A stretch of DNA of 9,282 bases, from positions 1-9,282 of the forward strand of contig PULL01000191.1 of the NCBI GenBank assembly GCA_003550945.1, written 5' to 3'. A program made the translations under genes and the position numbers. The notes beneath the pieces were generated by a model. It saw only the letters and a list, made by a program, of their open reading frames with translations. It did not search any database and had not been told where the DNA came from. The DNA comes from Thioalkalivibrio sp. (GTDB lineage: Bacteria > Pseudomonadota > Gammaproteobacteria > Ectothiorhodospirales > Ectothiorhodospiraceae). This document shows, one piece after another, positions 1 through 6,613 of the stretch. Position 1 is the stretch's first letter, and every line of letters begins with the position of its first letter.

Positions 1-1
1 C

Positions 2-1879
2 GAGTATCCGGCGCTCCTTGCAGAGATGCTCGCGCTGCGAGAGGAGGTCCTCGCCGGTTCGGCGGCGCGCCTCCGCCGGCTGGCGTGGGCGGACGCCGAT
101 GGGCGGTATCCAGCGAGTGCGCGCAACCTGGCCGACTACCTCGCCTTGCGCTGCCGCGACCTGCGGCCGCTGCAACTGCGGCTGGCCCGCAAGGGGTTAT
201 CCTCTCTGGGTCGCGTCGAGGCCCACGTATTGGCCAGCATCGACCAGGTGATCCAGGTATTGGCAGCCCTGTGTGGCAGGCCCAAGCCAATGCTCGAGCC
301 GCCCGCTGCACCGGGATTCGATGCGGGCAACGAACTGCTGGCGATCAATACCCGGAACCTGTTCGGGCCCCCTCAGCCCAGGCGCACCGCGCGCATCATG
401 GTGACGATGCCTGCGGAGGCCGCCGCGAACGAGGCCCTGGTCCGGGCCTTGCTCGAATCCGGCATGGACTGCGCCCGGATCAATTGCGCGCACGACGATC
501 TGCCGGTGTGGAAGCGGATCATCGAAAACATCCGGCGCGCGGAGCACAGCGTGGGCCGCAGTTGCCGCATCCTGATGGATCTCGCCGGCCACAAGATCCG
601 GACCGGCTCTCTGGAGGACGCTCCGGCATCGACCCGCCTGCGCCCGCGCAGGGCCGGGGTCGCCGGGGCGCGCGAGCCGGTGATCGTGGCGCTGGTGTCC
701 GCCACCGCCGAGCATGCGCCGCCGGACGGGCTGGCGGACTTCTGCCTCATCGCTCAGGACGATGCGCTTGCAGCGATGCAGGCCGGGGACCGGCTGCAGT
801 TCACCGACCTGCGGGGCCGCACCCGGCGGCTGGTCGTGGAGCGCGAACTCGAAGGGATGGGTTGGCTTGTTCACTGCAGCAAGAACAGCGTGATCGGTCC
901 GGAAACGGGGATGCGACTGATGCGCTGGCAGGACGGTCGCTGGATCCGGGTGGACATCGATACGGTACGGCTGGGCGGGCATCGGACGCGTCCGGTGAAA
1001 ATCCGCCTGCAGCGTGGCGATGCCCTGAGACTGACCGGGCCGGAATTGTCCGGTCGCCCGCCGGTGCTGGATTCAGAGGGCAACGAACTCGAGCCGGCGC
1101 GCATCGGCATCACCGCGCCCCGGGTTCTGGCGCAGCTTCGGCCGGGGCAGGCGGTCTGGATCGACGACGGGCGGATGGGCGCGGTGGTCGAGGAGGCGGA
1201 CCCGGAATCCGCCCTTCTGCGGGTGACGCATGCGCCGCCCGACGGCTTTCGCCTGCGGGCCGACAAGGGCATCAACCTTCCGGGCGCGGAACTGGGTCTG
1301 GGTCCGTTGAGTGACAAGGACCTGGCCGACCTCGACTTTGTCGTGCACCACGCGGACCTCGTCGGTTTCTCCTTCGTCGAAAGCGCGGGGGATATGCGCG
1401 CGCTGATGGCGGAACTGCGGCATCGGGACGCCGGCAAACTGGCGATCGTCGCGAAAATCGAGACCGAGCGCGCACTGCGGAACCTGCCCGAGATCATGCT
1501 GAGCACCATCGGGCGGTTTCCGCTGGCGATCATGATCGCGCGGGGGGATCTCGCGGTCGAAGTGGGAGGCGAGCGTCTTGCGGAGATTCAAGAGGAAATT
1601 CTGTGGCTGGCCGAGGCCGGTCATGTGCCGGTGATCTGGGCGACGCAGGTGCTGGAGACCATGGCCAAAACCGGGGCCGTCTCGCGGCCGGAACTGAGCG
1701 ACGCGGCGATGTCGGTGCGAGCCGAATGCGTGATGCTGAACAAGGGCCCGTTCATCGTGGCGGCGCTGCGCATCCTGGACGGCATCCTTTACCGCATGCA
1801 GGATCATCAGCAGAAGAAGATGCCGCAGCTGCGGGCGCTGAACCTGGCCGCGAATCCCGAATCCATGCCGCCGCCCTGA
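2..1879 (+). CDS. Pyruvate-kinase-like protein with N-terminal extension, no C-terminal domain (5' end outside window)
   Basis: This is a pyruvate kinase superfamily protein. The frame is open to the left edge, and the residues before the first ATG (26) continue a helical N-terminal extension, so the true start is probably upstream; numbering here is from that ATG. Residues 1-115 are an extension seen in some bacterial PK-like proteins (SARNLADYLALR, LRPLQLRLA). The barrel follows: RIMVTM (123-128), ARINCAH (150-156), MDLAGHKIRTG (184-194), KGINLPG (414-420), AKIET (K477, E479), ARGDLAVE (D508) and WATQVLETM (T540). The expected lysine, Mg2+ ligands and pyruvate-binding threonine of PK are therefore present. 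Differences from classical PK are an enlarged B domain (about 195-413), Ala155 where Ser is usual, Ala-Gly-His where Lys-Gly-Pro is usual, LNKGP instead of LSGET near 571-575, and no C-terminal allosteric domain. The fold is secure. Phosphoenolpyruvate-to-pyruvate activity is likely but not certain. Confidence 0.85.
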   Translation, partial: EYPALLAEMLALREEVLAGSAARLRRLAWADADGRYPASARNLADYLALRCRDLRPLQLRLARKGLSSLGRVEAHVLASIDQVIQVLAALCGRPKPMLEPPAAPGFDAGNELLAINTRNLFGPPQPRRTARIMVTMPAEAAANEALVRALLESGMDCARINCAHDDLPVWKRIIENIRRAEHSVGRSCRILMDLAGHKIRTGSLEDAPASTRLRPRRAGVAGAREPVIVALVSATAEHAPPDGLADFCLIAQDDALAAMQAGDRLQFTDLRGRTRRLVVERELEGMGWLVHCSKNSVIGPETGMRLMRWQDGRWIRVDIDTVRLGGHRTRPVKIRLQRGDALRLTGPELSGRPPVLDSEGNELEPARIGITAPRVLAQLRPGQAVWIDDGRMGAVVEEADPESALLRVTHAPPDGFRLRADKGINLPGAELGLGPLSDKDLADLDFVVHHADLVGFSFVESAGDMRALMAELRHRDAGKLAIVAKIETERALRNLPEIMLSTIGRFPLAIMIARGDLAVEVGGERLAEIQEEILWLAEAGHVPVIWATQVLETMAKTGAVSRPELSDAAMSVRAECVMLNKGPFIVAALRILDGILYRMQDHQQKKMPQLRALNLAANPESMPPP

Positions 1880-1888
1880 CGGCGGTGG
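1868..1888. terminator. Weak hairpin between convergent genes
   Basis: CCGCC (1871-1875) pairs with GGCGG (1881-1885) around a CTGAC loop, and two more pairs form beyond a G-T wobble. It spans the stop codon of the pyruvate-kinase-like gene and lies just before the PAP2 stop on the other strand; the two stop codons are only 12 nt apart. No T-tract follows on either strand, so this is at best a transcription pause or a bidirectional end. Confidence 0.25.
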
Positions 1889-1891
1889 GGG

Positions 1892-2455
1892 TCAGGCCAA
1901 CATCGGGGATGCGGCTGCGATCGAGAGGCCTGCCACCATCGCGCCCACCAGCGCCCCGGCGAGGACGTCGCTCGGGTAGTGCAATCCCAATATCGGCCTG
2001 GAGGCGGCGACCAGCAGGGAGAACGGCACGACCACCCAGAACCACTCGGGCAGGTGGCTCAGCAGCACCAGTGAGAACGCGACCGCGTGCAGGGTGTGGC
2101 CAGAGGGAAAGCTGTACTCATCCAGCGGCGGTACTCTCCGGATGATGCGATCGCTGACCATGAACGGACGTGGGCGACTGGTGCGGGCCTTCAGCCACTT
2201 GTAGATCAGCAGCGCGGCGAGGCCGGTCAGCGCCATGTGCACGGTGACGACGATCGCGCCGCGGCCGTGGAGCAGCGGCAGAAGCAGCATCAGCGTGTAC
2301 CAGAACACGCCGTCGCCGAGCCGGCTGAACAGGGCGAAGAAGCGACCGACGTATTCACGACGGTTTGCCCGGTTCATCAGGCTGCAGAGGAAGAGGTCCA
2401 GCGCCTGCATTCGCCCGAAACCCGTTGAGGGCGGCGTCATCATCGGCTCAGCCAT
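1892..2455 (-). CDS. PAP2-family membrane phosphatase
   Basis: An integral membrane phosphatase of the PAP2 (type 2 phosphatidic acid phosphatase) family, which dephosphorylates lipid phosphates such as phosphatidate, phosphatidylglycerophosphate or undecaprenyl pyrophosphate. With the start chosen here it has 187 residues. All three catalytic motifs are intact: K-x6-RP (K89, R96-P97), PSGH (117-120) and SR-x5-H-x3-D (S152-R153, H159, D163). About five hydrophobic segments are visible, near 47-64, 67-90, 122-135, 138-158 and 164-184, with the catalytic motifs at their ends. The frame extends 30 codons further upstream, but this ATG is preceded by GGAGG at 6-nt spacing and overlaps the stop of the upstream glycosyltransferase by 8 nt (ATGGCTGA), so it is the natural start and translation is probably coupled. 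The substrate cannot be told from sequence; the partner gene suggests a lipid or lipid-linked sugar pathway. Confidence 0.9.
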   Translation of the reverse strand: MAEPMMTPPSTGFGRMQALDLFLCSLMNRANRREYVGRFFALFSRLGDGVFWYTLMLLLPLLHGRGAIVVTVHMALTGLAALLIYKWLKARTSRPRPFMVSDRIIRRVPPLDEYSFPSGHTLHAVAFSLVLLSHLPEWFWVVVPFSLLVAASRPILGLHYPSDVLAGALVGAMVAGLSIAAASPMLA

Positions 2456-3653
2456 CGGTGGCCTCCACGCATTGCTCCAGGAAGAATTCATACCGGTCGA
2501 AAATGCGGTTCCAGTCGACGGTGAGCGCGGTTTCGCGCGCCGCATTGCCCAAGCGTTTCGCTTGGACGCGGTCCCGGGCGAGTTGCGCGACTGCGTCGAC
2601 GAAAGCCGCGGAATCCGCGGTAGGCACTGCGCGGCCGTTCTGGCCGTCGACGATGTGTTCGCGGGCCGCGGCGTAGTCGAACGCGACGACCGCGAGCCCG
2701 CTGGCCATCGCTTCCAACGTCACATTGCCGAAGGTTTCGCTGAGGCTCGGGAACACGAAGAGGTCCGCCGAGGCATAGTGCTCGGCCAGGCGCTCGCCGG
2801 TGTGCATACCGGCGAAGTGCACCTCCGGGTGCCGCCTCGCAAAAGCCGCTTTCGCCGGGCCGTCGCCGACGACCACCATGCGGGCGCCGGGCACCTGTTC
2901 GCGTGCCCGCTCGTAGGCCTCCAGTGCAAGCGGCAGGTTCTTCTCGGGCGCGATGCGGCTGACCATCAACAGGACAGGATCGTCGGGCCCAGCGCCCCAA
3001 TGTGCACGCAGCGCATCCTGGCGGCGATTCGGATTGAACAACTGGGTATCGATGCCCCGCGCGAGCACGTCCAGCCCGCGGAAACCGGCTCCCTGAAGGT
3101 CTTCGGCGAGGCTGCGTGTGGGCACCAGCGTCAGGCGGGTCCGGTTGTGCAAGTTGCGAAGGTAGCGCAGTGCGATCGGCTTGAATAGGCCCATCCCGTA
3201 GTGCGCCGTGTACTGGTGGAAATTCGTGTGGAAGTCGCTGATCACCGGGATGCCCAACCCATTGGCGGCGCGGATCGCCGACCATCCCAGCGGGCCCTCC
3301 GTAATGACATGCGCGAGGTCCGGAGGTTCCTGTTCCCAAAGCTTTTTTAACGCGCCCGTGGAAGGAATGCCCATGCGCAGTTCGTGGTAGCGTGGGAGCG
3401 GAATCCCGGGCATCACCCGGATGCTGACTCCGGGGATTGGCTTGCCCATCTGGGTGCCGCGCTGGCGGACCCGGATCAGCATGACCTCGTGGCGCTGGCT
3501 CAGCCACTCGACCATCCGGTGGATGGTCATCGCGACGCCGTTGACCTCGGGTGGCCAGGTCTCGGTGACCACGGCGATCTTCAGCCGCCGCCCAGGTACC
3601 GGCCCATTGGCAGGGACATCCGTTTCGTGCCGTTGCAGCATGGAACTGTTCAT
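2448..3653 (-). CDS. GT4-family glycosyltransferase (GT-B fold)
   Basis: A cytoplasmic or membrane-associated retaining glycosyltransferase of family GT4. The Rossmann start (LKIAVVTETWPPEVNGVAMT, with the nucleotide-sugar Gly loop) and the HTNFHQYTAHYG segment resemble the bacterial group that includes MgtA-type mannosyltransferases and SqdX-type sulfoquinovosyltransferases, which glycosylate diacylglycerol or phosphoinositides. The C-terminal domain has SRIAPEKN (donor-phosphate-binding K238) and the E-x7-E motif in SETFGNVTLE (E306, E314). The length of about 400 residues is normal. The start is uncertain: an in-frame GTG lies at 3668 and ATGs at 3653 and 3641, none with a clear Shine-Dalgarno, and homology begins only about 25 residues in. 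I chose the ATG at 3653, the first ATG. The stop overlaps the PAP2 start by 8 nt, so the two form an operon. Acceptor and sugar are unknown; glycolipid synthesis is the favoured inference. Confidence 0.9.
   Translation of the reverse strand: MNSSMLQRHETDVPANGPVPGRRLKIAVVTETWPPEVNGVAMTIHRMVEWLSQRHEVMLIRVRQRGTQMGKPIPGVSIRVMPGIPLPRYHELRMGIPSTGALKKLWEQEPPDLAHVITEGPLGWSAIRAANGLGIPVISDFHTNFHQYTAHYGMGLFKPIALRYLRNLHNRTRLTLVPTRSLAEDLQGAGFRGLDVLARGIDTQLFNPNRRQDALRAHWGAGPDDPVLLMVSRIAPEKNLPLALEAYERAREQVPGARMVVVGDGPAKAAFARRHPEVHFAGMHTGERLAEHYASADLFVFPSLSETFGNVTLEAMASGLAVVAFDYAAAREHIVDGQNGRAVPTADSAAFVDAVAQLARDRVQAKRLGNAARETALTVDWNRIFDRYEFFLEQCVEATDG
2462..2466 (-). promoter_or_regulatory. Ribosome binding site of the PAP2 gene
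   Basis: GGAGG on the minus strand lies 6 nt before the ATG at 2455 and inside the 3' end of the glycosyltransferase gene. It decides the start over the longer open frame that reaches back to 2545. Confidence 0.75.
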
Positions 3654-3655
3654 GC

Positions 3656-3682
3656 GTGCACTGTGCACCCGGCGCTTGTCAA
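3656..3682 (-). promoter_or_regulatory. Possible promoter/operator before the glycosyltransferase gene
   Basis: GTGCAC-T-GTGCAC (3656-3668) is a 13-bp palindrome immediately upstream of the chosen ATG at 3653. On the minus strand a consensus -35 hexamer TTGACA lies at 3682-3677, just upstream of it. No convincing -10 hexamer sits at the normal 16-18 nt spacing, so the promoter call is weak. The palindrome is the size and form of an operator. If translation starts at the GTG (3668), the palindrome would be coding. Confidence 0.3.
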
Positions 3683-3762
3683 CCGTGTGACGGGGCGATG
3701 ATGAATCGGTTACATCTCAGCCGTTGCCGAGAGGGCTCGTCTGGCACAAGAAAGGGATCGTG

Positions 3763-3825
3763 GGAGCGGCTTCCAGCCGCGATCGGGCGCGACCTCGCAA
3801 CGGCATCGCGGCCGGAAGCCGCTCT
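3763..3825. repeat. REP doublet (REPIN-like inverted repeat)
   Basis: Two arms of 21 nt in inverted orientation (3763-3783 and 3805-3825) match at 19 of 21 positions and flank a 21-nt centre. The arm begins GGAGCGGCTTCC and continues into AGCCGCGAT. This is the common extragenic palindromic repeat style of GC-rich gammaproteobacteria, normally spread by a RAYT (REP-associated tyrosine transposase) acting in trans. It fills part of the 200-bp gap (3669-3873) between the 3' end of ispG and the 5' end of the glycosyltransferase gene; nothing else coding is seen there. A decayed relative lies at 9135-9194. Confidence 0.8.
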
Positions 3826-3873
3826 ACCGAGCGCCCCGGCCAGCAGGGCCGGCCAAGCCTGGGACGGACTGGA

Positions 3874-5100
3874 CTATGCGCTCCTGCCGTATCGACGCTC
3901 GATGTACGCCTCGACCCGCGCCTGGAACTCCTCGGCGATCCGGTCGCCTTTCAGCGTCACCGTCTTCTCGCCGTCTTCGTACACCGGCGCGACCGGCACC
4001 TCGCCGGTGCCCGGCAGGCTGATCCCGATGTTCGCGTGCCGGCTCTCGCCGGGTCCGTTGACCACGCAGCCCATCACCGCGACGGTCATTTCCTCGACAC
4101 CAGGGTAGCGCTGCTTCCACTCCGGCATCTGGTGGCGGATGTAGGTCTGGATGTCCTGCGCGAGTCGCTGGAAGTAGTCGCTGGACGTGCGCCCGCATCC
4201 GGGGCAGGCGATCACGGCCGGCAGGAAGCTGCGCAGCCCGAGGCTTTGCAGAATCTCCTGCGCGACGATGACCTCCTGAGTGCGGTCGCCGCCGGGCTCC
4301 GGCGTCAGCGAGATGCGGATCGTGTCGCCGATGCCCTGTTGCAGCAGCACCGACAGCGCGGCGGTGGACGCGACGATGCCCTTCACGCCCATGCCGGCCT
4401 CGGTCAGCCCGAGGTGCAGCGGGTAGTCGCAGCGCGTGGCCAGGTCCGTGTAGACACGGATCAGCGGCTGCACCCCGCTGACCTTCGCCGACAGCACGAT
4501 GTGGTCGTGGGGCAGCCCGATCGCCTCGGCCTGTGCGGCGCTTTCCAGCGCGGACGTGATCAGCGCCTCGCGCGTCACGTCCTCCAGCGGCAGCGGGTCC
4601 GGGCGCGCCGCGTTCGCATCGAGCAGGCGCGCGAGCACCGCCTGATCGAGGCTCCCCCAGTTCACGCCGATGCGCACGGGCTTGTCGTAGCGGCAGGCGA
4701 CCTCGATCATCGCTTCGAACTGGGCGTCGCGCTTCGAGCCCTTGCCGACATTGCCCGGGTTGATCCGCAGCTTCGCCAGCGCCTCGGCGCAGGCCGGGTA
4801 TTTCGCGAGCAGCTTGTGGCCGTTGAAGTGGAAATCCCCGACCAGCGGCACGTCGACGCCCATCCTGGCCAGGCGCTCGCGGATCTCCGGCACGGCCGCG
4901 GCGGCCTCCTCGTTGTTCACCGTGATGCGCACGATCTCGGAACCCGCGCGCGCGAGCTCGGCGACCTGGATCACGGTTCGCACCACGTCGGCGGTGTCGG
5001 TGTTGGTCATCGACTGCACCACGATCGGCGCGTCACCGCCCACGGTGACGTGGCCGACCCGTACGAGAGTGGTCCGGTGCCGGGCATGGATCGAGGTCAT
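3874..5100 (-). CDS. ispG: 4-hydroxy-3-methylbut-2-en-1-yl diphosphate synthase (IspG/GcpE)
   Basis: The penultimate enzyme of the MEP isoprenoid pathway: it reductively opens 2-C-methyl-D-erythritol 2,4-cyclodiphosphate to HMBPP in the cytoplasm, using a [4Fe-4S] cluster and electrons from flavodoxin or ferredoxin. The N-terminus carries the signature RVGHVTVGGDAPIVVQSMTN, leading into a TIM-barrel domain with the NWGSLD segment. The C-terminal cluster domain has CPGCGR (C299, C302) and GCVVNGPGE (C345, E352), the three cysteines and one glutamate that ligate iron in the E. coli enzyme. At 408 residues it is longer than the E. coli protein (about 370), and part of the difference lies between the second and third cysteine (43 residues apart here against 32 in E. 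coli). The ATG at 5100 fits the family start but has no strong Shine-Dalgarno. It lacks the usual rodZ-ispG-hisS setting of gammaproteobacteria, standing between mgtE and a glycosyltransferase, each separated by a repeat. Confidence 0.97.
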   Translation of the reverse strand: MTSIHARHRTTLVRVGHVTVGGDAPIVVQSMTNTDTADVVRTVIQVAELARAGSEIVRITVNNEEAAAAVPEIRERLARMGVDVPLVGDFHFNGHKLLAKYPACAEALAKLRINPGNVGKGSKRDAQFEAMIEVACRYDKPVRIGVNWGSLDQAVLARLLDANAARPDPLPLEDVTREALITSALESAAQAEAIGLPHDHIVLSAKVSGVQPLIRVYTDLATRCDYPLHLGLTEAGMGVKGIVASTAALSVLLQQGIGDTIRISLTPEPGGDRTQEVIVAQEILQSLGLRSFLPAVIACPGCGRTSSDYFQRLAQDIQTYIRHQMPEWKQRYPGVEEMTVAVMGCVVNGPGESRHANIGISLPGTGEVPVAPVYEDGEKTVTLKGDRIAEEFQARVEAYIERRYGRSA

Positions 5101-5196
5101 GGTCTGGTCAAGTCGTTCGTGAGGCAGGGGTCGCTATTCTCCCGCCGTGCGCGAGCCGTTGCAAAACCCCCTTCGGGTGCATCCCGGTGGCGCCGC

Positions 5197-5229
5197 GCAC
5201 GGGGACAGATTTCAAATCTGTCCCCGTGC
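5197..5229. repeat. 33-bp perfect palindrome (GGGGACAGATTT type)
   Basis: Two 16-nt arms pair without mismatch around a single central C (5213). Each arm includes ACGGGGACAGATTT. It lies 12 nt beyond the stop of the downstream mgtE gene and about 100 bp before the ispG start, in a 141-bp gap (5101-5241) with no gene. Palindromes built on GGGGACAGATTT recur in many proteobacterial genomes; I recall this from general knowledge and did not check it. In RNA it would be a very strong hairpin that could end mgtE transcripts, but it lacks a following T-tract. Confidence 0.8.
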
Positions 5230-5241
5230 CCGCATGGCCCA

Positions 5242-6603
5242 CTAGTTCAGCTGCAGGATCGCGGTGGCAACGGCGAAGTAGATGATGATGCCGATCACGT
5301 CGACCACCGAGGTAATCAGGGGAGCGCTGGCGGTGGCAGGGTCGAGCCGCAGGCGGGTGAGCACGAAGGGCAGGGTCATTCCGAACAGCGACCCGAACAC
5401 CACGACCAGGAACATCGCGATCGCGATCGCGTTCGCGACCTCGAAGTTGCCCAGCCAGTTGCCCGCGAGCCAGATGGAGCCGGCCATCGCGAGTCCCAGC
5501 GCCGCGGCGACCAGGACCTCCTTGACCCCGAGCTTGAACCAGTCGCGGGTCTGGATATCGCCGGTCGCTAGCGCGCGCACCATCAGCGTCGAAGCCTGCG
5601 CGCCGGCGTTGCCGCCGGTGGCGATCACCATCGGCAGAAAGAACACGAGCGCCACCACGGCCTCGATCGAAGCCTCGAAGAACGCGATCGCGGTACCGGA
5701 GAGAATGTTCACCGCGACCAGGATCACCAGCCAGCCGATCCGCTTGCGGTAGAGCAGACGCATGCTGGCCTCGCGCATCGACAGCGGGAGGTCGGCCACG
5801 GCCGCCATGCGGTGGAAGTCCTCGGTCGTCTCGTCGCGGATGATGTCGAGCACGTCGTCCACGGTGATGATGCCGAGGATCACTCCGCGCTCGTCGACCA
5901 CCGGCAGCACGTCGAGGTCGTAGTGACTGATGCGCCGCGCGGCCTCCTCCTGGTCCTCGTGGGCCTCGACGCTGACGATGTCGGTGTGCAGGGTCGATTC
6001 GACGAGCGCGCGCGGGCGGCTCAGCAACAGTTCCTTCAGCCGCACCCAGCCCAGTAGCTGGCCCTCGGGCGAGACGGCGAAAATGGTGTTCACCGTCTCC
6101 GCGATTTCACTGTGCTCACGCAGGTGGTCCAGCGCCTCTTCGACCGTCCATTCCGGCTGCACGGTGGCGAACTCCGGGGTCATGATGCGCCCGGCGCTTT
6201 CTTCCGGATACGCGAGCAGTGAGGTCAGGACCTGCTGATCACTCTCCGGCAACGCGCCGAGGATCGCCTCGGCGTGCTCGTCCTCCAACTCTTCGAGTAC
6301 GGCCGCGGCATCGTCGTAGGAGAGTTCTCCGATCAGGCGGGTCGCCTCGTCGTGATCCAGATTCTCCAGCAGCAGCGTCTGCTGCTCGGTGGGCAGGTGC
6401 GCGTAAACCTCGGCCGAGCGCTCGTGATCCAGGCGCTCGAACAGCGCATGCCAGTGCTGGCGCGGCAGTTCGGCCAAAGCGAGCGCGATGTCCTGCGCCG
6501 CGTGCGCGGACATCAGGTCGGAGAGGCGCTCCGCATCCCCCTGATCCAGCGCCTCGCGCAGGATGTCCGCGAGGGTGGGTTGTTCCTGGACGATCGCGTT
6601 CAT
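5242..6603 (-). CDS. mgtE: MgtE magnesium transporter, second copy of a tandem pair
   Basis: A 453-residue MgtE-family Mg2+ channel/transporter of the inner membrane, working as a dimer gated by cytoplasmic Mg2+. Domains in order: an acidic superhelical N domain (about 1-135); two CBS domains (about 138-258) opening with the family motif AGRIMTPEF; a connecting helix rich in basic residues (MRLLYRKR, 281-288); and five membrane segments (about 289-453). The pore region keeps GGNAGAQ (330-336), DPATAS (D421) and the fifth-helix aspartate D435, equivalent to the Mg2+-binding D432 of Thermus MgtE. The acidic sensor residues are also well represented (YDD near 96-98, TVDD near 247-250). Its ATG lies 10 nt after the stop of the upstream paralogue, so the two are surely co-transcribed and possibly translationally coupled. 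It is the more canonical of the two. Co2+ or another divalent cation is an alternative substrate. Confidence 0.95.
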   Translation of the reverse strand: MNAIVQEQPTLADILREALDQGDAERLSDLMSAHAAQDIALALAELPRQHWHALFERLDHERSAEVYAHLPTEQQTLLLENLDHDEATRLIGELSYDDAAAVLEELEDEHAEAILGALPESDQQVLTSLLAYPEESAGRIMTPEFATVQPEWTVEEALDHLREHSEIAETVNTIFAVSPEGQLLGWVRLKELLLSRPRALVESTLHTDIVSVEAHEDQEEAARRISHYDLDVLPVVDERGVILGIITVDDVLDIIRDETTEDFHRMAAVADLPLSMREASMRLLYRKRIGWLVILVAVNILSGTAIAFFEASIEAVVALVFFLPMVIATGGNAGAQASTLMVRALATGDIQTRDWFKLGVKEVLVAAALGLAMAGSIWLAGNWLGNFEVANAIAIAMFLVVVFGSLFGMTLPFVLTRLRLDPATASAPLITSVVDVIGIIIYFAVATAILQLN

Positions 6604-6613
6604 GACGGTGATC

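Noticed and set aside
2235..3188. Plus-strand open frame of 317 codons opposite the glycosyltransferase
   Set aside because: It crosses the junction of the two real minus-strand genes and shows no domain; it is a high-GC artefact.
3724..5571. Long plus-strand open frame (615 codons) opposite ispG
   Set aside because: It is antisense to a certain ispG, is rich in Arg, His, Asp and Gly as expected from the complementary strand of high-GC codons, and has no recognisable motif.
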